A DNA stretch of 41,284 nucleotides, from the NCBI GenBank assembly GCA_030066785.1, contig JASJAZ010000011.1:1-41284 (forward strand), read 5' to 3'. Below the pieces are notes generated by a model. It was not told the DNA's origin. It did not search any database and saw only the letters and a program-made list of their open reading frames with translations. Made by a program: the position numbers and the translations under genes. The DNA comes from Desulfobacterales bacterium. Lineage in GTDB: Bacteria; Desulfobacterota; Desulfobacteria; Desulfobacterales; JASJAZ01. Below are positions 17,018-24,970 of the stretch, one piece after another. Numbering within the stretch: the first letter of the stretch is position 1; every line of letters begins with the position of its first letter.

Positions 17018-17692
17018 ATGCATGTTGGCCGAGTGATGCAAACAGAATTGGTAACCGTATCAGCGGATACCTCGTTGACCAATGCAAAAAAAATCATTGA
17101 AGAAAAAAAGATTGCTCATCTTCTCATTGTGGATGCGGATGAAAAACTACTGGGAATTGTTTCTGATCGCGATTTGAAACAAAGCTGGGCGTCACCTGCC
17201 ACGAGCCTAAGCGTACACGAACTCAATTATCTTCTCAATCAAATGACAGTGGGCATGATCATGATTAGTACGCCGATAACGGTAACGCCCAGCACCACCA
17301 TCGAGCGCGCGGCGCGTATTATGCAGGAAAATCGAATCAGTGCACTGCCGGTAGTAGAAAATGATCAATTGGCCGGCATCATAACAACCACCGATGTGAT
17401 GGAGGTACTGCTGCAAGCCATCGGTATCGACACTGACAGCGCACGCTTTACTGTTTTGGTAAAAGACCGCGTGGGTGTAATGGCCGAAATTTCAGAATTG
17501 CTTAAAAACGAAGGGGTCAGCATTCGCAGTCTGGTTACATGGCCCGAGCGCAAGCATCCCGGACTATATCAATTGGTGATGCGGGTGCCTGCCAAAAATG
17601 AAGACCAAGCCATTGAGGCCTTGCAAAAAGAAGGGTTTAAAGTGCTGACCGAATACGTCGATGACTTTGCTTCTTTTTTACCGGAAGATTAG
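17018..17692 (+). CDS. CBS-pair plus ACT domain protein, AcuB-like
   Basis: Two CBS motifs (about residues 1-57 and 78-135; MQTELVTVSADTSL and ISTPITVTPSTTI) form one Bateman module that would bind an adenine nucleotide. A C-terminal ACT domain (FTVLVKDRVGVMAEISELL) follows, typical of amino-acid or small-ligand sensing. The layout matches AcuB-type proteins. It starts 26 bases after the CoA transferase/GNAT gene with AAAGGAG, so the two are an operon. In Bacillus the acuB gene sits with acuA, a GNAT that acetylates acetyl-CoA synthetase, so a sensor/acetyltransferase partnership is an attractive inference here. Confidence 0.9.
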   Translation: MHVGRVMQTELVTVSADTSLTNAKKIIEEKKIAHLLIVDADEKLLGIVSDRDLKQSWASPATSLSVHELNYLLNQMTVGMIMISTPITVTPSTTIERAARIMQENRISALPVVENDQLAGIITTTDVMEVLLQAIGIDTDSARFTVLVKDRVGVMAEISELLKNEGVSIRSLVTWPERKHPGLYQLVMRVPAKNEDQAIEALQKEGFKVLTEYVDDFASFLPED

Positions 17693-17740
17693 AAAACGTT
17701 CACCCAATGTTGATAATTGAATTTGTCTTGAGGAATCTAT

Positions 17741-18766
17741 ATGCCGTTTAAGGTTGTCAACACCATACATATTGCCGGCATCGATTTTGGAAGGAAACTG
17801 CTGGACCCGCTAGATGCCCAATTGGTAAGCGCACCGTCACGTACAGAAACCGAACTCATCAAAAACACATCCGATGCTGACGCCGTTATCTGCTCTGGAC
17901 CCGTGCAGCCCTGGACCGCCAAGGTAATTGCAGCGATGCAGCGATGCCGAATTATTGCCAGTTTGGGAGTAGGCTATGATCGCATCGAGCTTGAAACGGC
18001 CACCCGAAAGGGTATCGTCGTTACCAATGTCCCCGATTATTGTATTGACGAAGTGTCCACCCACACCATCACGCTGTTGCTTGCGCTGGGACGTAAGCTT
18101 TTCCAGGCAGACCAGGCGGTCCGGCAGCAAAATGTCAATTTCGTACCGCCCAGCCGCAGTCCGTTGGTTGAGGTCATGCAACCGGTTTTTCGTTTACAAT
18201 ATCAAACGGTTGGTATCGTGGGGTTCGGTAAAATCGGCACCGCCACAGCGGTCAAATCTAAGGCTTTGGGTATGCACGTCATGGCCTACGATCCCTATGT
18301 CTATGACGCCATCATGGAAAGCCTGGGGGTGCAGCCGGTTAACTTTAACACGCTGCTTAAGGCATCGGATTTTATCTGCGTCAATGCCGCTTTAACGGAA
18401 GAGACCCAGGGTATGTTTGGTGAGGATCAATTTAATAAGATGAAACCCTCTAGCTTTTTCATTAACACGGCCCGGGGGGAAATTCATCAGGAAGATGCTC
18501 TCATCAAAGCGCTACAAAATGGCTGGATAGCAGGCGCTGGCTTGGATGTAACCCATGAAGATCCGGTTGGGTCCACCAACCCCCTATTGACAGTCCCTAA
18601 TGTTATTTTGTCCGGCCACAGCGCTTGGTATTCAACCACAGCGGATTCAGGGCCTGGGTTTTGGCATCGTGCCATGAGCCAGGTAGTACAAGCGTTACAA
18701 GGCGCCTGGCCGGATTACGCTGTCAACACGGAAGTGCGCCCGCAGTGGCATACAAAATGGTCATAA
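17741..18766 (+). CDS. D-2-hydroxyacid dehydrogenase, C-terminal binding protein-like
   Basis: The 341-aa protein has the NAD-binding motif VGIVGFGKIGTATA near residue 158. The catalytic set of the D-isomer 2-hydroxyacid dehydrogenases is present: Arg in NTARGEI, Glu in THEDP and His in GHSAWYS. The GHSAWYS ending is the CtBP-type variant of the family. It should reduce a 2-oxo acid or oxidise a D-2-hydroxy acid with NAD(H); the substrate is unknown. AGGAATCTAT precedes the ATG, and the gene follows the CBS-ACT gene by 48 bases, so it is likely the third gene of that operon. Confidence 0.9.
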   Translation: MPFKVVNTIHIAGIDFGRKLLDPLDAQLVSAPSRTETELIKNTSDADAVICSGPVQPWTAKVIAAMQRCRIIASLGVGYDRIELETATRKGIVVTNVPDYCIDEVSTHTITLLLALGRKLFQADQAVRQQNVNFVPPSRSPLVEVMQPVFRLQYQTVGIVGFGKIGTATAVKSKALGMHVMAYDPYVYDAIMESLGVQPVNFNTLLKASDFICVNAALTEETQGMFGEDQFNKMKPSSFFINTARGEIHQEDALIKALQNGWIAGAGLDVTHEDPVGSTNPLLTVPNVILSGHSAWYSTTADSGPGFWHRAMSQVVQALQGAWPDYAVNTEVRPQWHTKWS

Positions 18767-18849
18767 TACTGATTTGATTTGAATTTGCAAAAGGTTTGGC
18801 GGAGATCTCTGAAAACCCCATCGATGAGCTCAAGCACACCGCCCTGACA

Positions 18850-19770
18850 TTATGATTGTTCTTTTTCTGAATCCACGACTTGGCCGTAAACGTTGTCAAC
18901 CGGTGGCGTTCCCCTTGCTTCCCGGGAAACCGTGATCTGCTGATGGGGCGGCCGATCCTTGCGATTAAAACTGATCAGTGTTTGCACAATATCCCAGCTG
19001 ACTAATCCTTTCTCGGCCATGCGGGTAATTTCTTCCAGGGCCGTGCGATGATCATATGAAACCGGTCGGTAGGGTCGCTTGGCGATTAAGGCATCAAAAA
19101 TATCGCTAATGGCCACAATCTCAACCATCCGATCGGTTAAATGGATGCCGGCCGGATAACCGGAACCGTCCTTGCGTTCATGATGATCTCTGGCAGTCAA
19201 AGCTGCGGGGCTGTTGTAATCTTTCAGATAATAGCTGAGCAGCACGTAGCCGGCCACCGAATGGTGTTCCAGTCGCTGCCTTTCAATCGCATTGAGTGGT
19301 TCGGTTTTACGCAATATTTCCAGGGGAACACTCACTTTCCCGAAGTCATGCGTGGGTGCCGCCAATGCCTCGCGCATCAAGTCCCGGGGATCATCGATCA
19401 ACTCTTGCGCCAACAGCATGGAAAGTGCGAATACCATCAGAATATGGCGGTAGGTATAATAATCATGCGATTTAAAAAAATCGAGCACCTCCAGCAGGGG
19501 CAGGGCCAGCTTCGTAGCTTCCATCAATCCTAATAGTTTGTCGGTGCTTGGGGTATCTGCAAAAATGATAGAGTACGACGGATGATGACAAAAGCTTAGA
19601 ATATCTTGGCGGACAGTGGCATATTGCAGCAACGGCGCTTGGTAGGCAGGTTCTTCAGGCGCAGCCGCGATCATATCCTGCATAGTGGTTTGTGTTAAAA
19701 CAGTTCCGGCCGGCAACAGTTCCTCGCCAGGCAATGTTGTGACCGGGAAATGACATATCAGATCACCCAT
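18850..19770 (-). CDS. HD-GYP domain protein, probable cyclic-di-GMP phosphodiesterase
   Basis: The C-terminal two thirds is an HD-GYP domain: a conserved His (YRH), the HDFGK metal site, HHSVAG, DHHERKDGSGYP (the GYP signature intact) and FDALIAKRPYRP. All the metal-binding positions I can see are kept, so hydrolysis of cyclic di-GMP is plausible. The N-terminal about 90 residues carry no recognised sensor. The track's start is a TTG at 19812; the ATG at 19770 with GGGAG upstream is better. No GGDEF protein is seen in the window. It stands alone and converges on the CtBP-like gene. Confidence 0.88.
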   Translation of the reverse strand: MGDLICHFPVTTLPGEELLPAGTVLTQTTMQDMIAAAPEEPAYQAPLLQYATVRQDILSFCHHPSYSIIFADTPSTDKLLGLMEATKLALPLLEVLDFFKSHDYYTYRHILMVFALSMLLAQELIDDPRDLMREALAAPTHDFGKVSVPLEILRKTEPLNAIERQRLEHHSVAGYVLLSYYLKDYNSPAALTARDHHERKDGSGYPAGIHLTDRMVEIVAISDIFDALIAKRPYRPVSYDHRTALEEITRMAEKGLVSWDIVQTLISFNRKDRPPHQQITVSREARGTPPVDNVYGQVVDSEKEQS

Positions 19771-20077
19771 TTTCACTCCCGCGTATAAATCGATCCATAA
19801 AGATTCGATCAATTAATAACGTTATCCGAGTAATAGGGGATAGTCAAATTGAATATTATCTTCATAAAAGTGGTACAAATATCTTTACATAGCAAACCGG
19901 CCGACCGATATAAAGACCTGGTCAGGTTGATTGAATTCAACCGTATAGATGCCAATTTGTAGCGACCATTTGCCAACAAACTTTATATTGTAATTCAATC
20001 GTTTTTTGGGCATCATAAATAATAGCAGATGAATTCGTCGCTTAAATGGCTATACCCATAAAGTTGAGGATTGGCTC

Positions 20078-20932
20078 ATGGCTGATGCGCACCAAGTAGA
20101 CCTTATTAGTAAAGGGATCGATACCTGGAATGGATGGCGGAATCTCAGCGATATCAAACCCGATTTAAGCGAAATTGATCTTAGCAAAACCCAATTGGAA
20201 GGGGCGAATTTAAGTGAAACAAATCTCACTCGGGCAAACTTGGAAGGTGCGCGCCTAAGTGGCGCACACTTATTCCGGGCGGATCTAACTCAAGCCGATC
20301 TGCGTCATGTAGATCTGAAATACGCTGATATCCGCGAAGCCCGTCTCAATCGTGCCCAATTGGTTAAGGCTGATCTCAGTTATGCCAACATCAGCCATGC
20401 CGTTCTTTATAACGCCGATATTCGACGTGCCAAAATGGTTGAAACTAAAATGTATGCTTCGGATCTGCGCGAGGCAAATCTGAGCATGGCTGTTTTGGTC
20501 CAGGTTAATCTCAGTAATGCCAAAATGAGCGGCGCCAATTTGAACGGCGCGCGGCTCAGCGACACGAATCTTACCGAGGCTGATTTAAGTGAAGCTAATT
20601 TATTTCGGGCCGATCTTAATGAGGCCATCTTGACGACTGCCAGCCTTTTCGGGGCCAACCTGGGAAGTTCCAATCTGCGCGATGCGCAGCTGGATCACGC
20701 CAATCTCACCGAAGCCGACCTCAGCGATGCCAACCTTATCCGCGCTAATCTTAACGGTGCCAATTTAACAGGTGTGATTTTGGACGCTGCGGTCCTGGAC
20801 GATTGGATAACCACAGGAGTTGTATGCGATTACATTTATTTGGATCGGGAACAAACAAAACGGCTGCCGCAAGAGGGTAATTTCGAAGCGGATGCGTTTA
20901 AAGAATTAGCGGTACATTTGTCTTCCAAATAG
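20078..20932 (+). CDS. Pentapeptide-repeat protein
   Basis: From about residue 30 to 235 the chain is continuous A(D/N)Lxx repeats (GANLSETNLTRANLEGARLS and so on), which fold as a right-handed four-sided beta helix. It is unbroken for roughly 40 coils' worth of pentapeptides. A short non-repeat N-terminus (residues 1-30) and a distinct C-terminal tail (WITTGVVCDYIYLDREQ, then RLPQEGNFEADAFKEL) flank it. There is no signal peptide. The role is unknown: some such proteins mimic DNA and act on gyrase, but most are uncharacterised. GAGG lies about ten bases before the ATG. Confidence 0.9.
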   Translation: MADAHQVDLISKGIDTWNGWRNLSDIKPDLSEIDLSKTQLEGANLSETNLTRANLEGARLSGAHLFRADLTQADLRHVDLKYADIREARLNRAQLVKADLSYANISHAVLYNADIRRAKMVETKMYASDLREANLSMAVLVQVNLSNAKMSGANLNGARLSDTNLTEADLSEANLFRADLNEAILTTASLFGANLGSSNLRDAQLDHANLTEADLSDANLIRANLNGANLTGVILDAAVLDDWITTGVVCDYIYLDREQTKRLPQEGNFEADAFKELAVHLSSK

Positions 20933-20945
20933 TGCCATCCCTATT

Positions 20946-21167
20946 TTAGCCCTCCTGATAATATTCTTCAAATTTATCTTCCAGAAAGCGTTCCAGGCGG
21001 TCGATGCGTTTCTGGTTATCCTTGCGTTTCTCAATCATACGTCGCAGGGCCTCGTTGGTCTTTTCACTATGCGCTTTTAATTGCATGATATCCTTACGAA
21101 GCAGGGCGACTTCGGTTTTCATTGCACTAATTTCAACCGTAAGTTGCTGCCAATCATCGTTTGCCAT
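20946..21167 (-). CDS. Small coiled-coil protein, 73 aa
   Basis: GGAGAAATAGAG precedes the ATG. The whole chain after residue 8 is one heptad-type helix (VEISAMKTEVALLRKDIMQL, ALRRMIEKRKDNQKRI, LERFLEDKFEEYYQ), predicted as a coiled coil. It ends 13 bases from the pentapeptide gene stop, in convergent orientation. It could be an oligomeric adaptor or a SlyX-like protein. I have no better assignment. Confidence 0.65.
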   Translation of the reverse strand: MANDDWQQLTVEISAMKTEVALLRKDIMQLKAHSEKTNEALRRMIEKRKDNQKRIDRLERFLEDKFEEYYQEG

Positions 21168-21460
21168 CTCTATTTCTCCTTCAATGGAGCATTTTGTGCC
21201 ATATTAATTACTTTATAAATTCTAATGACTTAAGTTTACCACAATTTCGAATAAATTGTGCAGGATTCATGTCATAAACCAATTTTTCCAGGCACGTAGG
21301 CCGCCAAGGCAAACCATTAACCATGTAACAGTGCGCTAGCTTGCGCCCACACTAAAATAAATCTCCCGCTTTGAAACAAAACAAGTAAATGGAAAGATCA
21401 AATAACGAAAACGTGTATTTAGCAGTCGATGGTCATTGGCGGCAGGATCAACAAAGGTAA

Positions 21461-21516
21461 AGGGGACTTCGTCAGGTAACACACAACGTGTTGACCTTAA
21501 TGTGACGAAGTCCCCT
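21461..21516. repeat. Perfect 14-bp inverted repeat with a nested inner hairpin
   Basis: AGGGGACTTCGTCA (21461-21474) is matched exactly by TGACGAAGTCCCCT (21503-21516). Inside the 28-base loop, AACAC and GTGTT form a second dyad, with GGT/ACC extending it. A third GGGGACA string lies nearby at about 21553. It is in the otherwise empty 21168-21562 gap, 47 bases past the stop of the MFS gene. It could be a terminator for the leftward MFS transcript (weak T content after it), or a REP/MITE-like element, whose GGGGAC start is familiar from such repeats. The rest of the gap shows nothing. Confidence 0.75.
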
Positions 21517-21562
21517 GCTGGCGAGGTGCGACGGTGTTAAACCTCAGGTATTGGGGACAGCT

Positions 21563-22990
21563 TTAGCTTGCCTGACGGGTCTTTTCTTTAAGCGCTACGA
21601 ATAGTTTGGGTATCATTCGAACCGGCTTTTCCGAATCGCCATTGCCCGCGGCTTCAGCGGCGTTATCGACTTCGGGAACATAGGACGGTTGGTAAATAAA
21701 ATACCCGTTATAAAGCTTGCCCGGTTCCAGTTCGGTAATAATGGTCGCTTTTTCCCGTAGACTTTCAGGCGCTTTGGTAAAAAAGGTCATTGCCGCACTG
21801 AAAAACAACAAAAAAGCTGCCAAGATATAAGCGGTCTCCGGGGAACCGGTCTGGGCCACAATCATCTGGGATGCACGCGGAAAAATGAAACCACCAATAC
21901 CCCAGGCCGAAAACACCAACCCATAATTTGTTCCAAAATTTTTCAAACCAAAGAAATCTTTGGTTGCAGAAGGAAACAGGGACAGGTTGGTCCCGTAATT
22001 AAAACCAATTAAAGTAGCCGCCAGTACCAACAAGAATGCTTGGTGTTCGCCGATAAAAATAAGTGAGGAAATCACCACGCCCTGGAAGGACAACATCAAT
22101 AGCAGGGTTTTTGCGCGTCCAATTTTATCAGATAAGATTCCAGCGACAACCCGACCGCCGGCATTGCCAACGGCCATTAAAGCCACAACGATCCAGGCCA
22201 ACTCGCCCATGCTTTTTTTGGCCATGCCGGCCACGCTGCCGATGATAATAAGGCCTGCTCCGGATGCCACAAAAAACATAAACCACAACTGGAAAAACGT
22301 TTTGGTTTTAATCGTTTCGCTGGGTGGAAAATCTTCAGAGGTATTTACCGGCTTCAATGGGGTAATCTTGGGAGGTGCCTTTTCAACCGGCTTATAGCCT
22401 GCCGGAGGATTAACCAAAAACAGAGCCAACCCACAAACAACGATCAAAAAAGAAACCCCGAAAATCATCATTGATTGGCTTAGCCCAAATTTACCGATAA
22501 GATAATTGGCCAATGGCGCAATGTAAACGGATGCCAGTCCAAATCCCGCCACAACAATACCGGCAATCATGCCGGTTTTAGATGCCGGGAACCATTTAAT
22601 AGCCGGTGGTGTCGCCGAGGCATAACCAAAGCCCAGGCCCAAACCCATCAGCACACCAAATCCGAGAATCCAGTTAGCTAAAACCGTGCTTTGCGAGGTA
22701 GCCAGCAAGCCAGCGCCCGTTAAAATACCGCCGAAAATGGCGGTCAAACGTGGATTAACCTTGTCCTGCAGCCGTCCAGCGGCCAACATCGCCAGGGTAA
22801 ACATCAAACAGCACACCGCAAATGGATCGTTCAAAGAAGCGATGTCCCAATTAAAACGACCATCACCGGCTAAAATCGATTCTTTGATTTCAGCCTTAAA
22901 AATACTCCAGGTGTATAAAATCCCCAGTGCCAGATTGATGCCCAACCCGGCCATGGTAACGCTCCAACCTCTATTTCTAATCTGTTCCAT
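21563..22990 (-). CDS. MFS transporter, oxalate/formate antiporter (OFA) family
   Basis: The 475-aa product has about 12 membrane helices and the OFA family look: GWSVTMAGLGINLALGILYT at the start, a central cytoplasmic loop after helix 6 (KPVEKAPPKITPLKP) and a charged C-terminal tail. Members exchange or co-transport small monocarboxylates or dicarboxylates. GAGAGGAAATCCG fixes the ATG at 22990, ten codons inside the track ORF. It is downstream of, and on the same strand as, the Cache kinase and NtrC-type regulator. The intervening spacer has regulator-like palindromes and a sigma54-like promoter, so it is the probable target of that pair. Confidence 0.9.
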   Translation of the reverse strand: MEQIRNRGWSVTMAGLGINLALGILYTWSIFKAEIKESILAGDGRFNWDIASLNDPFAVCCLMFTLAMLAAGRLQDKVNPRLTAIFGGILTGAGLLATSQSTVLANWILGFGVLMGLGLGFGYASATPPAIKWFPASKTGMIAGIVVAGFGLASVYIAPLANYLIGKFGLSQSMMIFGVSFLIVVCGLALFLVNPPAGYKPVEKAPPKITPLKPVNTSEDFPPSETIKTKTFFQLWFMFFVASGAGLIIIGSVAGMAKKSMGELAWIVVALMAVGNAGGRVVAGILSDKIGRAKTLLLMLSFQGVVISSLIFIGEHQAFLLVLAATLIGFNYGTNLSLFPSATKDFFGLKNFGTNYGLVFSAWGIGGFIFPRASQMIVAQTGSPETAYILAAFLLFFSAAMTFFTKAPESLREKATIITELEPGKLYNGYFIYQPSYVPEVDNAAEAAGNGDSEKPVRMIPKLFVALKEKTRQAS

Positions 22991-23135
22991 CGGATTTCCT
23001 CTCTTGATGATCTTGCTCAAAGCCTTTCAAGGTATGAGTGATTTATTTTTAGTTGCTGGCTATATTGGTAGCCGGACCTGAAGAATTTGCCGGCATAAAA
23101 AAATAAGTTACTAAATTCCGATTTCATACTGAATG

Positions 23136-23243
23136 CTATTCATTTATTGAACTATTGAGACCTTGCAAAACGCAATTTGGTAGACAGAATAGCGAAATGC
23201 GTACCAATCGGCTCAATAAACTTTAACTAATTGAAATGAATAG
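23136..23243. repeat. Imperfect inverted repeat bracketing the sigma54-like site
   Basis: CTATTCATTT (23136-23145) pairs exactly with AAATGAATAG (23234-23243), and TATTGAG (23153-23159) with CTCAATA (23212-23218). The arms bracket the sigma54-like element at 23191-23207. Possible meanings are a DNA-bending or regulator site, or the remains of a small mobile element; I cannot decide. Confidence 0.4.
23191..23207 (-). promoter_or_regulatory. Candidate sigma54 (-24/-12) promoter for the MFS gene
   Basis: On the minus strand the sequence TTGGTACGCATTTCGCT matches the sigma54 consensus YTGGCACG-N4-TTGCW with one mismatch in each half and keeps the GG-N10-GC spacing. It points at the MFS gene about 200 bases downstream and lies 80-195 bases from the three palindromes upstream, a normal enhancer geometry. 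The neighbouring regulator has an intact GAFTGA loop for sigma54. Confidence 0.5.
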
Positions 23244-23286
23244 ATTTATTGAATTATTAGCCGGATGCCACTATAGGCAAAAGGTC

Positions 23287-23386
23287 ACAACTAAAATTGT
23301 AAAAAGAGATTGAAAATGAAACAAAACGGGAGGTTGTGAAGGAATCTATCGTCTACAACCAAAGTTGTGAAAACAACTATAGTTGT
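23287..23386. promoter_or_regulatory. Three ACAAC-N4-GTTGT palindromes, likely enhancer sites
   Basis: The copies are ACAACTAAAATTGT (23287-23300, one mismatch), ACAACCAAAGTTGT (23355-23368) and ACAACTATAGTTGT (23373-23386, a perfect palindrome). The last two are 18 bases apart centre to centre, and a half site lies near 23333. They fall between the NtrC-type regulator gene and the MFS gene, and are good candidates for the regulator's upstream activating sequences. The rest of the 22991-23533 gap has no coding frame that I trust. Confidence 0.65.
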
Positions 23387-23533
23387 AGGCTTTTGCATGA
23401 TCAAAGCGGGATGATGCCTTGGATTCTGGCAATAATACCGAAAGGGTCGGCTAACTTACAATGATCATTTTATTAGTGTTACTTGCAGATGATGTATGCG
23501 AGATTCGAGCGTTGCATGGGATCGATCCTCATT

Positions 23534-24970
23534 TTAGCTATCTTTTGAACCTATTTTTTTGAGTCTTTTGCTCAGGGCTTGCTGCGATATGCCCAACATC
23601 CCGGCCGCAATCGATTGGTTGCCGTCTGCCCGGTCCATTGCCTCGGCAACTAACAGCTGAACGGCTTTTTTAATGGTCGGCAATTGTTCTGAAAAGTGAA
23701 TCCGTCGCGACCCCTCCGCAGAAAGCCGAATATCGGTTTCCACAGCTTGCTGCTCCCGGCTCTGGTGCGCTTGAATATGGGCCTTGAAAACTTCTAAAGA
23801 AAGAATACCGCCCTTGTGCCGGCTGACAGCATCAAATATCAGCGTCTGGAGCTCGCGCACATTGCCTGGGAAAGCATAGGTTTTTAACAGGGTTGCTAGT
23901 TCAACCGGTGGTGTGGGCTTTTTTTTGCCAAGCGAACGGGCCGCCTCGTTTAAAAAGTGATCCACCAGCAGAGGAATATCATCGATGCGTTCGCGCAACG
24001 GTGGTATGTATATTCGATGGGTGCGCAGCCGGTAGTTAAGATCTTTACGGAATTTTCCGGCCTTTTGACGTTTCCAAAGATCAACATTGGTTGAAGCAAT
24101 AATGCGCACATCGGTATTTTTTGGTTCGTCTTGTCCCAAGGGAAAATATTCACCTTCCTGCAGCAACCGCAGTAGCTTTATTTGAGAAGCGAGACTTAAA
24201 TCGCCGATTTCATCCAGGAACAGTGTCCCGGCCGTGGCTTTTTCGATCAGCCCGGACCGATCAATATCCGCTCCGGTAAACGCGCCCCGCACGTGTCCAA
24301 AAAGCGTATCCGAAAACACATTGTCATCCAGACCAGCCACATTAACCGCAATAAACTGTCCGCTGCGCCCGCTGAGTTCGTGCAGGGTCTGGGCGATCAA
24401 CTCTTTGCCTACGCCGGTTTCACCCCGAATTAACACCGGCTGGGATGTCTGCGCAATGGACTCGATATATTGAAAAATGGCCAGCATCTTTTTGTTGTTG
24501 GTAATGATGCTGACAAAGGCTTCCGGCTTCTCCAATGTATCTGTTAGAATATGCTGTTTTAGCGCGAAATTTTCACGCTTCAGCTCGCGGAAAGACAAAG
24601 CCCGATGAACCGCGGTAAGCAGCCGCTCCTCTTCAACCGGTTTGACGACATAATCAAAGGCGCCGGATTTCATGCACAGCACAGCGGTTTCGATATCCAC
24701 AGCACCGGTCACAATGATAATGGGTATTTCAGGAAATTCCCGGCTGATTTGATCTAACAATTCACGGCCATCGATATGAGGCATATTAAGGTCCAACAAT
24801 ACAACTTCCGCCGGCTGTTTGTTCAGCTGCTCCATGACCTGGCGACTGTCCTCGCAGGTGCGGGTATGGGTCAGCCCCGCCATTTGGAGTGTTGTTTCGA
24901 TGGCGAGTAAAATCGGTGCTTCATCGTCCACAATTAAAATCGGATGATCGGTTTGAGCTGTATTATTCAT
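23534..24970 (-). CDS. NtrC-family sigma54-dependent response regulator
   Basis: The order is: receiver domain (ILIVDDEAP, phospho-Asp in VVLLDLNMPHIDG, Lys in VVKPVEEE), AAA+ domain (Walker A GETGVGKELIA, sigma54-contacting loop GAFTGA, Walker B GTLFLDEIGDLS) and a Fis-type helix-turn-helix (AAGMLGISQQALSKRLKKI). The 478-aa length is normal. GGGGGAG places the start at the ATG at 24970, not the TTG at 24982. The start overlaps the kinase stop by 8 bases (ATGAATAA), so the two are translationally coupled. It should activate a sigma54 promoter; the palindromes just downstream are the obvious binding sites. Confidence 0.93.
   Translation of the reverse strand: MNNTAQTDHPILIVDDEAPILLAIETTLQMAGLTHTRTCEDSRQVMEQLNKQPAEVVLLDLNMPHIDGRELLDQISREFPEIPIIIVTGAVDIETAVLCMKSGAFDYVVKPVEEERLLTAVHRALSFRELKRENFALKQHILTDTLEKPEAFVSIITNNKKMLAIFQYIESIAQTSQPVLIRGETGVGKELIAQTLHELSGRSGQFIAVNVAGLDDNVFSDTLFGHVRGAFTGADIDRSGLIEKATAGTLFLDEIGDLSLASQIKLLRLLQEGEYFPLGQDEPKNTDVRIIASTNVDLWKRQKAGKFRKDLNYRLRTHRIYIPPLRERIDDIPLLVDHFLNEAARSLGKKKPTPPVELATLLKTYAFPGNVRELQTLIFDAVSRHKGGILSLEVFKAHIQAHQSREQQAVETDIRLSAEGSRRIHFSEQLPTIKKAVQLLVAEAMDRADGNQSIAAGMLGISQQALSKRLKKIGSKDS

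Noticed and set aside
23157-23170. GAGACCTTGCAAAA resembling an IS5-family end
   Set aside because: Only one end is visible, with no partner inverted repeat, target duplication or transposase fragment.
23287-23386. Repeated ACAAC/GTTGT units as a short CRISPR-like array
   Set aside because: Units are only 14 bases, palindromic and irregularly spaced; there are no spacers of constant length and no cas genes.
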